The notes beneath the pieces are model-generated. The model ran no database searches, was not told the DNA's origin, and was given only the letters and a program-made list of their open reading frames with translations. This document shows, piece by piece, positions 1 to 9,508 of a stretch of DNA of 64,000 nt; position 1 is the first letter of the stretch, and every line of letters starts with the position of its first letter. The stretch is taken from NCBI RefSeq assembly GCF_947499585.1, contig NZ_CANMOO010000004.1, positions 124,001 through 188,000 on the forward strand, written 5' to 3'. The DNA comes from an uncultured Allomuricauda sp. GTDB lineage: Bacteria > Bacteroidota > Bacteroidia > Flavobacteriales > Flavobacteriaceae. Made by a program: the position numbers and the translations under genes.

Positions 1-1
1 A

Positions 2-1870
2 TTATGTTTTCATTTTTTGTCCTCACAGAATTACAGCTATAACACTATATCTGAAGAACTTCTCAAAAATGCCAATGCTGTTGTAAGGTTGGATCAAATG
101 TCTGTTGTAGTTAAGGCCAGAGATTTGATGGTAGTTTCTTCTAAAAGAATTATAACGGTTTTAAATGAGAAAGGTGATAGGTATGTTCATGCTTATGCGT
201 TTTATGATAAAAGTGACAAAATCTCTATTTTAACCGCTAAGATTTATAATAACCAAGGTGAAGAAATAAACAAATTCAAAAAGAAAGATTTTTTTGATCA
301 AAGCGCTGTTAGTGGAGGTACACTTTACTCAGATTCTAGGATGTTGTTTATGAGATATACTCCAACGGAATATCCATACACAGTTGAGTTTACCAAGGAA
401 TATACTACACCCAACACGGCATTTGTCCCCTCGTGGAATATAATAGATGGATATAGAATAAGCGTAGAGAAGAGTTCTTTTACTTTTATTAATCAATCAG
501 GGATAGCTTTTAGACGCAAAGAGTCCAATTTAGAGTTGTATTCCGTTGAAATAAATACTACTGCTAGCAGAGCAAATTACGAAGGGAGTAATTTAAGAGC
601 ATTGAAAAGGGAACCATTATCTCCATCTTTTAATGAATTTTCACCGACTGTTAAAATTGCTCTTGACAAATTTCATTTGGAAGGAGTCGATGGAACTGCA
701 AAAACTTGGAAAGAATTTGGTAAATGGATTTATGACGAGTTGTTGACAGGGCTGGATGTTTTAAATCCACAAACTATAGAGCAAGTGCAAAATTTGGTAA
801 AAGGTGTTGATGATCCTATGGAAAAAATAAAAAGGGTCTACAATTTTGTTCAAGATAATACCAGATATATAAGTGTGCAATTGGGAATAGGTGGCTGGAT
901 GCCCATAAGTGCTTCTGAGGTGGATAGAGTTAAATATGGGGATTGTAAAGGACTTACTAATTATACAATGGCATTATTAAAATCTGTTGGGATTGATTCT
1001 TATTATACTGTAGTTTATGCAGGTTCTCAGAAGCGCGATTTTGATCCGGATTTTCCTATTATGCAAGGAAATCATGCGTTTTTAAATATTCCTCTTGAAA
1101 AAGAAAATGATATTTGGTTAGAGTGCACTAGCCAAATAACCCCTGTTAATCACCTAGGAACGTTTACAGATAATAGAAACGTGCTTAAAGTAACTCCTTC
1201 CGGAGGCGAAATTGTGAAGACTAAAGCTTATCTAGATGAAGAAAACTATCAACTAACCAAAGCCGAGTATTTTACAGATATTGGCGGTGCAATAAATGGT
1301 AGAATAAGTATTTTATCCAAAGGCATCCAATACAATCAGAAGTATAGACAACCAAGCAAATCTAAGGTAGAACAAGAAGAGTATTATAAGGAATATTGGG
1401 GATATGTAAACAATCTTTCCTTAAGTAAAATCGACTTTAAAAATAACAAAGAAAATATAGTATTTGAAGAGGAACTGGAGATTACTGCAGAGAATTATTT
1501 GTCTCGAACTGAAGAAAAATTTCTTTTTGCGCCAAATATTTCCAATAGGAATTTGGCAATACCTGAAAGATGTAGAAATAGGAAAAGAGATCTTGTAATA
1601 TTTCGTGGATACTTGGATGAAGATGAATTTACCATACACCTTCCAGAAAACTTTAAACCCGAAACATTAATTAAACCTATCAATTTAGAAACGAAGTTTG
1701 GTGATTATCAAGTTGTACTTAAGGAAAAAGCCCCTGGAGTTCTTCAATATAAAAGAAAGCTATTAATTAAATCAGGAAGATATGCAAAGGAGGATTATGA
1801 GTCATACAGAAACTTCCGTAAAAAAATTGCCAGATACGATAACTCTAGAATTGTCCTAACCAAAATATAA
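2..1870 (+). CDS. DUF3857/transglutaminase-like exported protein (5' end cut by window)
   Basis: Envelope protein with an N-terminal DUF3857-type beta domain and a central transglutaminase-like domain. The catalytic triad is readable: Cys in YGDCKG (codon 944-946), His in GNHAF (codon 1073-1075), and Glu where Asp is usual in WLECT (codon 1121-1123). The frame is open to the window edge and reads LCFHFLSSQNYS, the end of a signal peptide, so the TTG at 17 is probably not the start and the true start lies upstream. The next gene, a paralogue, begins 2 bp after the stop, so the two form an operon. The biological substrate is unknown. Domain assignment is confident, function is not. Confidence 0.8.
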   Translation, partial: LCFHFLSSQNYSYNTISEELLKNANAVVRLDQMSVVVKARDLMVVSSKRIITVLNEKGDRYVHAYAFYDKSDKISILTAKIYNNQGEEINKFKKKDFFDQSAVSGGTLYSDSRMLFMRYTPTEYPYTVEFTKEYTTPNTAFVPSWNIIDGYRISVEKSSFTFINQSGIAFRRKESNLELYSVEINTTASRANYEGSNLRALKREPLSPSFNEFSPTVKIALDKFHLEGVDGTAKTWKEFGKWIYDELLTGLDVLNPQTIEQVQNLVKGVDDPMEKIKRVYNFVQDNTRYISVQLGIGGWMPISASEVDRVKYGDCKGLTNYTMALLKSVGIDSYYTVVYAGSQKRDFDPDFPIMQGNHAFLNIPLEKENDIWLECTSQITPVNHLGTFTDNRNVLKVTPSGGEIVKTKAYLDEENYQLTKAEYFTDIGGAINGRISILSKGIQYNQKYRQPSKSKVEQEEYYKEYWGYVNNLSLSKIDFKNNKENIVFEEELEITAENYLSRTEEKFLFAPNISNRNLAIPERCRNRKRDLVIFRGYLDEDEFTIHLPENFKPETLIKPINLETKFGDYQVVLKEKAPGVLQYKRKLLIKSGRYAKEDYESYRNFRKKIARYDNSRIVLTKI

Positions 1871-1872
1871 TT

Positions 1873-3885
1873 ATGAAAATCAAGCTTTTTTTACTCATAT
1901 TAGTTGGTGTTCATTTTGTTCATGCCAATGATTTTAAATTTGGAAAAGTTTCAAAAGAAGAACTATCAGAAAAGCAACACCCAACTGAGTCTGATGCCAA
2001 TGCTGCAATACTTTATAAAAAAGAAAGGGTGTTTTACAACTATGACTACGAGCAAGGATGGGCAGTAATTAAAGAGGCTCATTACAGAATCAAAATCTAT
2101 AATAAAGAAGGACTGGATTGGGCAACACTTCAGGTTCCCTTATACATATCTAGGTCAGATGAAGAAAAGATTTCTAGCGTAAAAGGGTTCACATTTAATA
2201 TGGCTGATGGAAAAATAGTAAGTGAGAAACTCAAAAAAGATGGTGTTTTTGTTGAGAAAGTAAACAAGTATAGAAACAAAGCATCCATTACAATGCCTGA
2301 AGTTAAGGAAGGCAGTGTTTTAGATATAGAGTTTAGAGTTTCTTCTCCTCTTTATTGGCACATGGACGATTTTAAATTTCAGTACGCCATCCCGGTCAAA
2401 AAAGTGGATTTGAAGCTTGATATACCAGAATACTTCGTTTTTAAAAGACATAGTAAGGGGTTTTATCCCATAAAATTAAATGAATCAAGGAAGAGTAGAT
2501 CTATAACCGTGTCATATAGATCGGAAGATGATCAATCAGGGAGATCTATAAAGACATCACGTAAGAATGGTGCATTGGAATTTTATGAAAACGTGTATGA
2601 GGTCAATGCCAATGACCTACCATCTTTAAAAGAGGAGATGTACACAAATAACATAGATAATTATAGAGCAGCTATAAAGTTTGAGTTAGCTTCTACACAA
2701 TTTCCGAACAGGCCGCACAAAAACTATAGTTTGAGTTGGGAAGGAGTGGCAAAATCAATATATGAGTTTGATAATTTTGGATCAGAGCTAAAAAAAACAA
2801 ATTATTTTGAAGAAGATGTGGACAATGTAATAGTTGCACAAACTGAAGATATGGAAAAGGCTAGACTAATTTTCGAGTTCGTTAAATCAAAAATGACTTG
2901 GGACAAGTATACAGGAGTTACATGTAGCAGTGATGGTATTAAAAAAGCTTATAGAGAAGGCTCAGGCAATGTGGCTGAAATTAATTTAATGCTTACTGCA
3001 ATGTTCAGATATGCTGGATTAAAGGCCAACCCAATATTAGTGAGTACAAGATCTAATGGAATTCCACTTTTTCCAACAACAGACGGATTTAATTATGTTA
3101 TTTCTGGCATTGAAGTGATGAATGATGTTATTCTTTTTGATGCCACTGAAAAAAATACTTATCCAGATGTTCTTCCTAACAGGGCATTAAATTGGATGGG
3201 CAGACTTGTTCGTAAGGATGGAAGTTCATCTCAAGTTGATTTGATTCCGAAAGAGCCATCAAAGGAATTGCATTATATGAATGCTAAAATTAATGTTGAT
3301 GGTTCTGTTGAGGGTAGAACAAGAACGCAGTATTCCAATCAACTTGCACTATCTTTTAGAGATGTTTTGGACAGTACGGATGAAGAAACTTACCTGGAAG
3401 AACTTGAAAATAATTACGGGGAAATGGAAATCTCTTCCTTTGACATTAAGAATAAAGATGAATTTTCAAAACCAGTAATTGAGACTTGCGAGTTTAGTAA
3501 AGAAAACCAATGTGAATTCTTGGGCGAAAAGATTTATTTCAGACCAATGTTGTTTTTGGCTCAAACGGATAATCCTTTTAAAATGGATAAAAGGGAATAT
3601 CCAATTGATTTCACCTTTCCCAGACAGAAAAAGTATATAATCAATTTATCCATTCCAGAAGGATATCAAATAGAGTCATTACCTGAGAATGCAATTGTTC
3701 AATTACCTGAACAAGCTGGAATCTTTAAGTTTAAAATAGCATCTCAGGAAAATCAGATTAGGGTAAGTGTTTTAACAGAATTTAAAACTGCACTTTTCCC
3801 CTCTAACTACTATGACGTTTTAAAAGAGTATTACAAAAATTTAGTTTTAAAACAATCAGAAAAAGTAGTTTTGTCCAAAATCTAA
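1873..3885 (+). CDS. DUF3857/transglutaminase-like protein, catalytic residues lost
   Basis: 670 aa with a signal peptide (MKIKLFLLILVGVHFVHAN), a DUF3857-like N-terminal half, a transglutaminase-like middle (about residues 330-430) and a C-terminal beta domain. It is a paralogue of the gene just upstream. At the position of the catalytic Cys it has Asn366 (EGSGNVAEIN), and where the His should be it has Tyr408 (FNYVISG). The Asp is kept (Asp423, LFDAT). It is therefore probably a non-catalytic pseudo-transglutaminase that may act with its active neighbour, perhaps as a binding subunit in the periplasm. The pairing is seen in the sequence; the partnership is inferred. Confidence 0.8.
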   Translation: MKIKLFLLILVGVHFVHANDFKFGKVSKEELSEKQHPTESDANAAILYKKERVFYNYDYEQGWAVIKEAHYRIKIYNKEGLDWATLQVPLYISRSDEEKISSVKGFTFNMADGKIVSEKLKKDGVFVEKVNKYRNKASITMPEVKEGSVLDIEFRVSSPLYWHMDDFKFQYAIPVKKVDLKLDIPEYFVFKRHSKGFYPIKLNESRKSRSITVSYRSEDDQSGRSIKTSRKNGALEFYENVYEVNANDLPSLKEEMYTNNIDNYRAAIKFELASTQFPNRPHKNYSLSWEGVAKSIYEFDNFGSELKKTNYFEEDVDNVIVAQTEDMEKARLIFEFVKSKMTWDKYTGVTCSSDGIKKAYREGSGNVAEINLMLTAMFRYAGLKANPILVSTRSNGIPLFPTTDGFNYVISGIEVMNDVILFDATEKNTYPDVLPNRALNWMGRLVRKDGSSSQVDLIPKEPSKELHYMNAKINVDGSVEGRTRTQYSNQLALSFRDVLDSTDEETYLEELENNYGEMEISSFDIKNKDEFSKPVIETCEFSKENQCEFLGEKIYFRPMLFLAQTDNPFKMDKREYPIDFTFPRQKKYIINLSIPEGYQIESLPENAIVQLPEQAGIFKFKIASQENQIRVSVLTEFKTALFPSNYYDVLKEYYKNLVLKQSEKVVLSKI

Positions 3886-3890
3886 ATTAT

Positions 3891-4217
3891 ATGGATATCC
3901 AAAATGCCCAAAAAGCAGTTGACGAATGGATAAAAACCCATGGGGTTCGCTACTTTAACGAACTCACCAATATGGCCCAACTTACAGAGGAGGTTGGTGA
4001 AGTTGCCAGAATCATTGCAAGGCGATATGGGGAGCAAAGTGAAAAAGAATCGGACAAGACCAAAGATTTGGGGGAAGAACTGGCAGATGTACTCTTTGTA
4101 GTACTTTGTCTGGCAAACCAAACAGGGATAGATTTGCAAGAAGCTTTTGATAAAAAACTGGATTTAAAAGCGAAACGAGATCATGACCGTCACCAGAATA
4201 ATGAAAAGCTCAAATAA
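3891..4217 (+). CDS. MazG-like nucleotide pyrophosphohydrolase
   Basis: 108 aa, all-alpha NTP-PPase superfamily protein, likely removing pyrophosphate from non-canonical or surplus nucleotides in the cytoplasm. The metal-binding helices are visible: E33-E34-x-x-E37 in the first and E63-x-x-D66 in the second. The length fits the single-domain MazG-like family rather than full two-domain MazG. It starts 5 bp after the transglutaminase-like gene. Its stop codon lies inside the stem of a strong terminator, so it ends the operon. The exact nucleotide substrate cannot be told from sequence. Confidence 0.85.
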   Translation: MDIQNAQKAVDEWIKTHGVRYFNELTNMAQLTEEVGEVARIIARRYGEQSEKESDKTKDLGEELADVLFVVLCLANQTGIDLQEAFDKKLDLKAKRDHDRHQNNEKLK

Positions 4218-4240
4218 ACTATATTTGAGCTTTTATTTTT
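4204..4240 (+). terminator. Rho-independent terminator after MazG-like gene
   Basis: Perfect 13-bp stem (AAAAGCTCAAATA at 4204-4216, TATTTGAGCTTTT at 4222-4234), a 5-nt loop, then a T-rich tail. It includes the stop codon of the MazG-like gene. Confidence 0.85.
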
Positions 4241-4267
4241 TAGGATAACCAATAAAGAATTCTGCGT

Positions 4268-5497
4268 TTGAAACTCCAACTTTCCTACCTTCAAGAAAAA
4301 GTAATACACAAAGCCATAAAAATTACAGGCTCTAAAAGTGAGACCAATAGATCATTGCTGCTTCAGGCCCTTTTTCCAAATGTGACCATTGAGAATTTGT
4401 CCAATTCAGATGATGGAGAAGTCATGCAAAAGGGATTGAAAAAATCTATGGGTGAAGTTGATATACACCATGCCGGGACCGCCATGCGATTCTTAACCGC
4501 ATATTTTGCTTCGCAACAAGGAAAAGAAGTCATTTTAACTGGCTCCAAACGTATGAAAGAACGACCTATTAAAGTGCTGGTTGAAGCGCTTACAGATTTG
4601 GGAGCAGAAATTAAATATGTCAATAATGAGGGCTATCCACCAATAAAAATAACTGGAAAAAAACTAAACAGAAGTAAAGTTTCCTTGCCTGCTAACATTA
4701 GCAGTCAATACATTTCTGCACTGTTGTTAATCGCACCTAGTTTGGAGAATGGACTGGAGTTGGATTTGGTAGGGAAAATAACCTCTATACCCTACATTAA
4801 TATGACCTTAGCCCTTCTTGACCAAATTGGAGTAAATACACAATTTAAGGGAAATACCATAAAGATCGAACCAAAGCGGCAGGTTAAAGACACAACTTTG
4901 ACTGTAGAGTCAGACTGGAGTTCAGCAAGCTATTTTTATAGTATTGTAGCCTTGTCTGATGTGGGTACAAAAATTCAATTGTCTTCTTATAAAAAGGATT
5001 CTTTGCAAGGGGATAGCATTCTGTCAGAAATCTATAAAGATTTTGGTGTGGAGACCACTTTTCTAGAAAATAAAATAACAATTGCAAAGATTGCCAATTG
5101 TAAATTGTCAACCGTTGCGTATGATTTGTCCAATGCTCCAGATACAGCGCAAACCATCTCGGTTACTTGTTTGGGGCTTAATGTGGGCTGTCATCTCTCA
5201 GGTTTGCATACGTTGCCTATAAAGGAAACAGATAGATTGGCGGCGCTAAAGACAGAGTTTGAAAAATTGGGCGCAAAAGCTGAAATTGATGCAGAAAGTT
5301 TGACCTTACAGGCTTCAGAACAGATTATTTCAGGAGTTTCTATAGATACCTACAATGACCATAGAATGGCCATGGCGTTTGCTCCTCTGGGCTTAAAAAC
5401 CAAGCTAATCATAAATGATGCTGGGGTAGTTTCCAAATCATATCCAGATTTCTGGAAAGACTTAGAAACACTTGGATTTGACATCATTGAAATGTAA
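4268..5497 (+). CDS. aroA: 3-phosphoshikimate 1-carboxyvinyltransferase (EPSP synthase)
   Basis: 409 aa. It transfers the enolpyruvyl group of PEP to shikimate-3-phosphate in chorismate synthesis. Family motifs: GSKSETNRSLLLQAL near the N-terminus (Lys and Ser/Arg substrate contacts), NAGTAMRF-like HHAGTAMRFLTAYF, SQYISALLL, and the C-terminal KETDRL and NDHRMAMAFA motifs. It is slightly shorter than the E. coli enzyme (427 aa), as usual in Bacteroidota. The start is TTG at 4268: the product begins MKLQLSYLQ and no ATG is in frame nearby. It stands alone between two terminator/promoter regions. Confidence 0.93.
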   Translation: MKLQLSYLQEKVIHKAIKITGSKSETNRSLLLQALFPNVTIENLSNSDDGEVMQKGLKKSMGEVDIHHAGTAMRFLTAYFASQQGKEVILTGSKRMKERPIKVLVEALTDLGAEIKYVNNEGYPPIKITGKKLNRSKVSLPANISSQYISALLLIAPSLENGLELDLVGKITSIPYINMTLALLDQIGVNTQFKGNTIKIEPKRQVKDTTLTVESDWSSASYFYSIVALSDVGTKIQLSSYKKDSLQGDSILSEIYKDFGVETTFLENKITIAKIANCKLSTVAYDLSNAPDTAQTISVTCLGLNVGCHLSGLHTLPIKETDRLAALKTEFEKLGAKAEIDAESLTLQASEQIISGVSIDTYNDHRMAMAFAPLGLKTKLIINDAGVVSKSYPDFWKDLETLGFDIIEM

Positions 5498-5520
5498 TTT
5501 ACATTTAATCATCAAATTAC

Positions 5521-5552
5521 TTGACATCCCCTATGTCGAGATTGTATATTTG
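5521..5552 (+). promoter_or_regulatory. Bacteroidota-type promoter for queA
   Basis: TTG (-33 element) at 5521-5523 and a perfect TAnnTTTG box (TATATTTG) at 5545-5552, separated by 21 bp. This matches the sigma-ABfr promoter layout. It gives a start of transcription about 25 nt ahead of the queA ATG. Confidence 0.6.
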
Positions 5553-5583
5553 CCATCTTTAAAAATATCCAAAACAACTTTAC

Positions 5584-6633
5584 ATGAAATTATCAAACTT
5601 CAACTTTGAATTACCTAAAGAATTATTGGCTGAATATCCTGCTGAAAATAGGGACGAGTCCAAACTTATGGTAATTCATAGGGAAACTGGAAAAATTGAA
5701 CACAAAATGTTCAAAGACCTTATTGACTATTTTGATGAAGGAGATGTGATGGCCTTGAACAATACAAAGGTTTTTCCGGCAAGGCTTTATGGAAACAAGG
5801 AAAAAACCGGAGCTCGGATTGAAGTTTTTTTACTTCGAGAATTAAATCAAGAACAACGCCTTTGGGATGTTTTGGTGGATCCAGCAAGAAAAATAAGAAT
5901 AGGCAACAAGTTGTACTTTGGAGATGATGAAAGTTTGGTTGCTGAGGTGATTGACAATACAACTTCTAGAGGAAGAACGTTACGTTTTCTTTATGATGGT
6001 TCTTATACTGATTTTAGAAGAAAATTACGCGAACTAGGGGAAACTCCTCTACCAAAATATATTAAACGTGGTGTTGAACCAGAAGATGAAGAAAGATATC
6101 AGACCATTTATGCAAAACATGAAGGAGCGGTAGCAGCACCAACAGCTGGATTACATTTTTCCAAGCATTTATTAAAAAGGTTGGAAATAAAGGGGATAAA
6201 ATTTGCTGAGGTTACTTTACATGTTGGATTGGGTACATTTAACCCTGTTGAGGTAGAGGATTTATCCAAACATAAAATGGATAGTGAAGAATTGGTTATT
6301 GATGAAAAAGCAACAGAGATCATAAACAACGCAAAAGAAAATAAACAACGTATTTGTGCCGTTGGTACCACAGTAATGCGTGGTTTGGAAAGTGCGGTTT
6401 CATCAGGGCATACGTTGAATACTTTTGAAGGATGGACGAATAAATTTGTATTTCCTCCTTATGAGTTTAGTATAGCAAACTGTATGATTACCAATTTCCA
6501 TTTACCAAAGTCCACTCTATTGATGATGGTTTCTGCATTTATTGGACACGATCTTATGAAAAAGGCCTACAAGCAGGCAATTTTAGAGGGATATCGTTTT
6601 TATTCTTACGGAGATGCAATGTTGGTCATCTAA
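5584..6633 (+). CDS. queA: S-adenosylmethionine:tRNA ribosyltransferase-isomerase
   Basis: 349 aa, the usual length. QueA moves the ribosyl part of SAM onto 7-aminomethyl-deazaguanine at tRNA position 34 to make epoxyqueuosine. Recognisable features are the N-terminal [35 protein letters not shown], the GAxxE loop, [21 protein letters not shown], and [16 protein letters not shown]. The ATG at 5584 follows a good promoter. The gene is monocistronic and ends at a terminator shared with the 5' region of rlmN. Confidence 0.95.
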   Translation: MKLSNFNFELPKELLAEYPAENRDESKLMVIHRETGKIEHKMFKDLIDYFDEGDVMALNNTKVFPARLYGNKEKTGARIEVFLLRELNQEQRLWDVLVDPARKIRIGNKLYFGDDESLVAEVIDNTTSRGRTLRFLYDGSYTDFRRKLRELGETPLPKYIKRGVEPEDEERYQTIYAKHEGAVAAPTAGLHFSKHLLKRLEIKGIKFAEVTLHVGLGTFNPVEVEDLSKHKMDSEELVIDEKATEIINNAKENKQRICAVGTTVMRGLESAVSSGHTLNTFEGWTNKFVFPPYEFSIANCMITNFHLPKSTLLMMVSAFIGHDLMKKAYKQAILEGYRFYSYGDAMLVI

Positions 6634-6657
6634 AACATAAAAGTTTAAAACAAGATA

Positions 6658-6696
6658 AATCCCGCTTGATTGATAAATGAATCAGCGGGATTTTTT
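6658..6696 (+). terminator. Terminator between queA and rlmN
   Basis: AATCCCGCTTGAT at 6658-6670 pairs with ATCAGCGGGATT at 6681-6692 with one bulged base and a 10-nt loop. A run of T follows (6691-6696). Confidence 0.8.
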
Positions 6697-6714
6697 CTTG
6701 ATTATCTTTAACAA

Positions 6715-7755
6715 GTGGAGATTAAGAAGAAAGACATAAGGGCACTTACCAAAGAACAGTTGCGGGATTTTTTCGTAAAAGAAGGAGATAAGGCTTTTCG
6801 GGGTAATCAGGTGTATGAGTGGTTATGGCAAAAATCAGCACACTCTTTCGAAGCGATGACCAATATTTCCAAGGAAACCAGAAACATGTTGGAAGCTAAC
6901 TTTGTCATCAACCACATTAAGGTAGATCAAATGCAACGCAGCAGTGATGGGACCATTAAAAATGCGGTAAGACTTCATGATGACTTGGTAGTTGAATCTG
7001 TTTTGATTCCTACAGCAACAAGAACCACTGCCTGTGTCTCTAGTCAAGTAGGGTGTAGCTTAGATTGCCGGTTTTGTGCTACATCACGCTTAAAAAGAAT
7101 GCGAAACCTGAATCCAGATGAGATTTATGACCAGGTAGTAGCTATTGACAATGAAAGTCGATTGTATTTTGATAGACCATTGAGCAACATTGTATTCATG
7201 GGTATGGGAGAACCTCTGATGAACTATAATAATGTACTCAAAGCAATCGAAAAAATAACATCACCTGAAGGATTGGGGATGTCACCAAAGCGAATTATAG
7301 TTTCAACATCTGGAGTTCCCAAAATTATTAAAAAGATGGCGGATGAAGAGGTGAAGTTTGGTTTGGCAGTCTCTTTGCATTCAGCAATAGATGAGGTGCG
7401 ATCATCCATAATGCCTTTTAATGCCACTTTTCCTTTAAAAGATTTACGGGAAGCTTTGCAATATTGGTATGGCAAGACCAAAAACAGGATAACATATGAA
7501 TATGTTGTGTGGGAAGGAATCAACGATACGCTAGAAGCTGCTAATGCCCTGGTCAAGTTTTGCAAATTTGCACCATCAAAAGTTAATCTAATAGAATATA
7601 ATCCAATTGATGATGGCGAATTTCAACAAGCTTCTAACGCTGCGGTAGAGATGTACCAAAACACTTTAGAGAAAAATGGAATTACCGTAACCGTAAGAAG
7701 GTCTCGTGGCAAGGATATTGACGCTGCATGTGGACAACTGGCTAATAAGAGTTAG
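6715..7755 (+). CDS. rlmN: 23S rRNA/tRNA adenine-C2 methyltransferase
   Basis: 346 aa radical-SAM enzyme. It methylates C2 of A2503 in 23S rRNA and of A37 in some tRNAs. The CxxxCxxC iron-sulfur motif is C114-x3-C118-x2-C121 (GCSLDCRFCATS). GEPLMNYNN and the C-terminal VTVRRSRGKDIDAACGQL segment, with the Cys that forms the methyl-enzyme intermediate, are present. The start is GTG at 6715, only 18 bp past the preceding terminator. A first residue further in would cut the conserved N-terminal helix region, so GTG is kept. Confidence 0.95.
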   Translation: MEIKKKDIRALTKEQLRDFFVKEGDKAFRGNQVYEWLWQKSAHSFEAMTNISKETRNMLEANFVINHIKVDQMQRSSDGTIKNAVRLHDDLVVESVLIPTATRTTACVSSQVGCSLDCRFCATSRLKRMRNLNPDEIYDQVVAIDNESRLYFDRPLSNIVFMGMGEPLMNYNNVLKAIEKITSPEGLGMSPKRIIVSTSGVPKIIKKMADEEVKFGLAVSLHSAIDEVRSSIMPFNATFPLKDLREALQYWYGKTKNRITYEYVVWEGINDTLEAANALVKFCKFAPSKVNLIEYNPIDDGEFQQASNAAVEMYQNTLEKNGITVTVRRSRGKDIDAACGQLANKS

Positions 7756-7787
7756 TTTATAAAATAGGTTACTTGTCAATAATAGTT

Positions 7788-8198
7788 TTAATTCTTTTCC
7801 AATACATATTTGTAAAGCCCAACATCATTTTTATTGGCCGATAAGGTCAACGTATTCCCATTTATGGTATAGTTATATGTGCCATTTAGGATTAAGTTCC
7901 AATCAAAATCAGCTGTCCATATATTTTTGTCAGTAAATTGAATAGTGTTTTTTTCCACTTCATATGCTCCATTTCCCCCAGCTGGAAATCTGTTGGCTCC
8001 TGTTGAACTTGAAAATTCTCCTCCACTGAAAGAAACTTCTACTGGATTTGAGAACGTTTGGTCATTTTGATATTCTACAGTAAATGTTCCTTTATATTCC
8101 CCTTCTAATGTTGCTAAAAAGTCATCGTCACTTTTTCCACAGCTTAAAACACATATGAAAAATCCAACAAATAAGATTGATTTAAATTTAGATTTCAT
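7788..8198 (-). CDS. Small exported lipoprotein, lipocalin-like beta protein
   Basis: 136 aa. It has a lipoprotein signal peptide ending in the lipobox VLSC (Cys20), followed by Gly-Lys-Ser-Asp-Asp-Asp, an acidic patch of the type linked to surface export in flavobacteria. The rest (LEGEYKGTFTVEYQN, ...INGNTLTLSANKND...YVLEKN) is rich in beta strands, like small lipocalin-type domains in this phylum. No catalytic motif is seen. It converges on rlmN with a 32-bp gap. Function unknown. Confidence 0.7.
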   Translation of the reverse strand: MKSKFKSILFVGFFICVLSCGKSDDDFLATLEGEYKGTFTVEYQNDQTFSNPVEVSFSGGEFSSSTGANRFPAGGNGAYEVEKNTIQFTDKNIWTADFDWNLILNGTYNYTINGNTLTLSANKNDVGLYKYVLEKN

Positions 8199-8395
8199 CT
8201 TCTTTCTTTAGTTCAAAGATGTAAAACTTAAGTCAACGTTGCGTTATGTAATAACCATTAAAGAAGCAGCTCTATTTTGCAGATTATCGATGGTTTTGTC
8301 CTACTATCTTAAAACTTGAAACTTCCAAGTGTGAACTGTAGCATTTTCCCTACTTTTAGACACTGAAAACCAAATTAATCAAAGGCTGAATTCCA

Positions 8396-9373
8396 TTGAA
8401 GGTAGTTTCGCAAATAAGAGAGCCCATTGAACATGAAATGGAACTTTTTGAAGAAAAGTTTCTAAAGTCCATGTCCTCCAAAGTGGCATTGTTCAATAGA
8501 ATTACATACTATATTGTAAACAGAAAAGGGAAGCAAATGCGCCCTATGTTTGTATTTCTTACCGCTAAGTTGATAAATGAAGGAGCCGTGAACGACCGTA
8601 CTTTTTGTGGCGCATCAATTATTGAATTGATACATACGGCAAGTCTTGTACATGATGATGTGGTGGACGACAGTCATAAAAGAAGGGGGTTTTTTTCCAT
8701 CAATGCCCTTTGGAAAAATAAGATTGCGGTTTTAGTAGGTGACTTTCTTTTTTCAAAAGGTGTTTTGGTAGCATTGGAAAATAAAGACTATGATCTTTTA
8801 CATATTATTTCCAATGCTGTAAAGGACATGAGTGAAGGGGAGTTGTTACAAATTGAAAAAGCACGTCTTTTAGATATTACGGAAGAGGTGTATTATGATA
8901 TTATTCGCCAAAAAACAGCTACCTTAATTGCAGCCTGTTGTAGTATGGGGGCCTGTTCTGTAAAACCAGATTCTGAGCATGTGGAAATTTTCAGAAAATT
9001 TGGAGAACTATGCGGAATGGCATTCCAAATTAAAGATGATCTTTTTGATTATGGAGCGGAAAAGATTGGGAAGCCTACAGGAATTGATATTAAGGAACAA
9101 AAAATGACGCTTCCGCTGATCTATGCACTAAATAAGAGTGACAAAGAAAAAAAACGGTGGTTGATTAACTCCATCAAAAATCACAATAAGGATAAAAAGC
9201 GAGTCAAAGAAGTCATCGCTTACGTAAAGGAAAAAGGCGGATTGGACTATGCCGTAACTAGAATGATTTCCTTTAAAGATGAAGCCTTGGCGCTATTGGA
9301 AAATTACCCTGATTCCGACTATAAAAGTGCACTTACACTTATGGTCAACTATGTGGTAGAGCGTAAAAAGTAA
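8396..9373 (+). CDS. Trans-isoprenyl diphosphate synthase (polyprenyl synthetase)
   Basis: 325 aa. It chains isopentenyl diphosphate onto allylic diphosphates; the long product probably serves as the menaquinone side chain. The first aspartate-rich motif is D87-D91 in HDDVVDDSHKRRG, and the second is D214-D218 in FQIKDDLFDY. The GKQMRPMFVFL substrate-binding segment is present. It looks like octaprenyl/heptaprenyl synthase (IspB-like) rather than the shorter farnesyl synthase, but the chain length cannot be set from sequence alone. The start is TTG at 8396. The 197 bp before it hold no other gene that I can see. Confidence 0.88.
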   Translation: MKVVSQIREPIEHEMELFEEKFLKSMSSKVALFNRITYYIVNRKGKQMRPMFVFLTAKLINEGAVNDRTFCGASIIELIHTASLVHDDVVDDSHKRRGFFSINALWKNKIAVLVGDFLFSKGVLVALENKDYDLLHIISNAVKDMSEGELLQIEKARLLDITEEVYYDIIRQKTATLIAACCSMGACSVKPDSEHVEIFRKFGELCGMAFQIKDDLFDYGAEKIGKPTGIDIKEQKMTLPLIYALNKSDKEKKRWLINSIKNHNKDKKRVKEVIAYVKEKGGLDYAVTRMISFKDEALALLENYPDSDYKSALTLMVNYVVERKK

Positions 9374-9508
9374 TGTTCTCATATTTACTTTTCTTCGAGT
9401 ACTTTCTTAAACAAGGATTATAGGCATTTGAAAAAAAAATACTGCCTTGGACAACCTTTTTAGATTTTGTCACGTCTATCTTTATAGAAAACAAACCGAG
9501 AGTCACTT

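Noticed and set aside
7224..7565. 113-codon minus-strand open frame inside rlmN
   Set aside because: It is antisense to a well-conserved gene and has no recognisable protein features.
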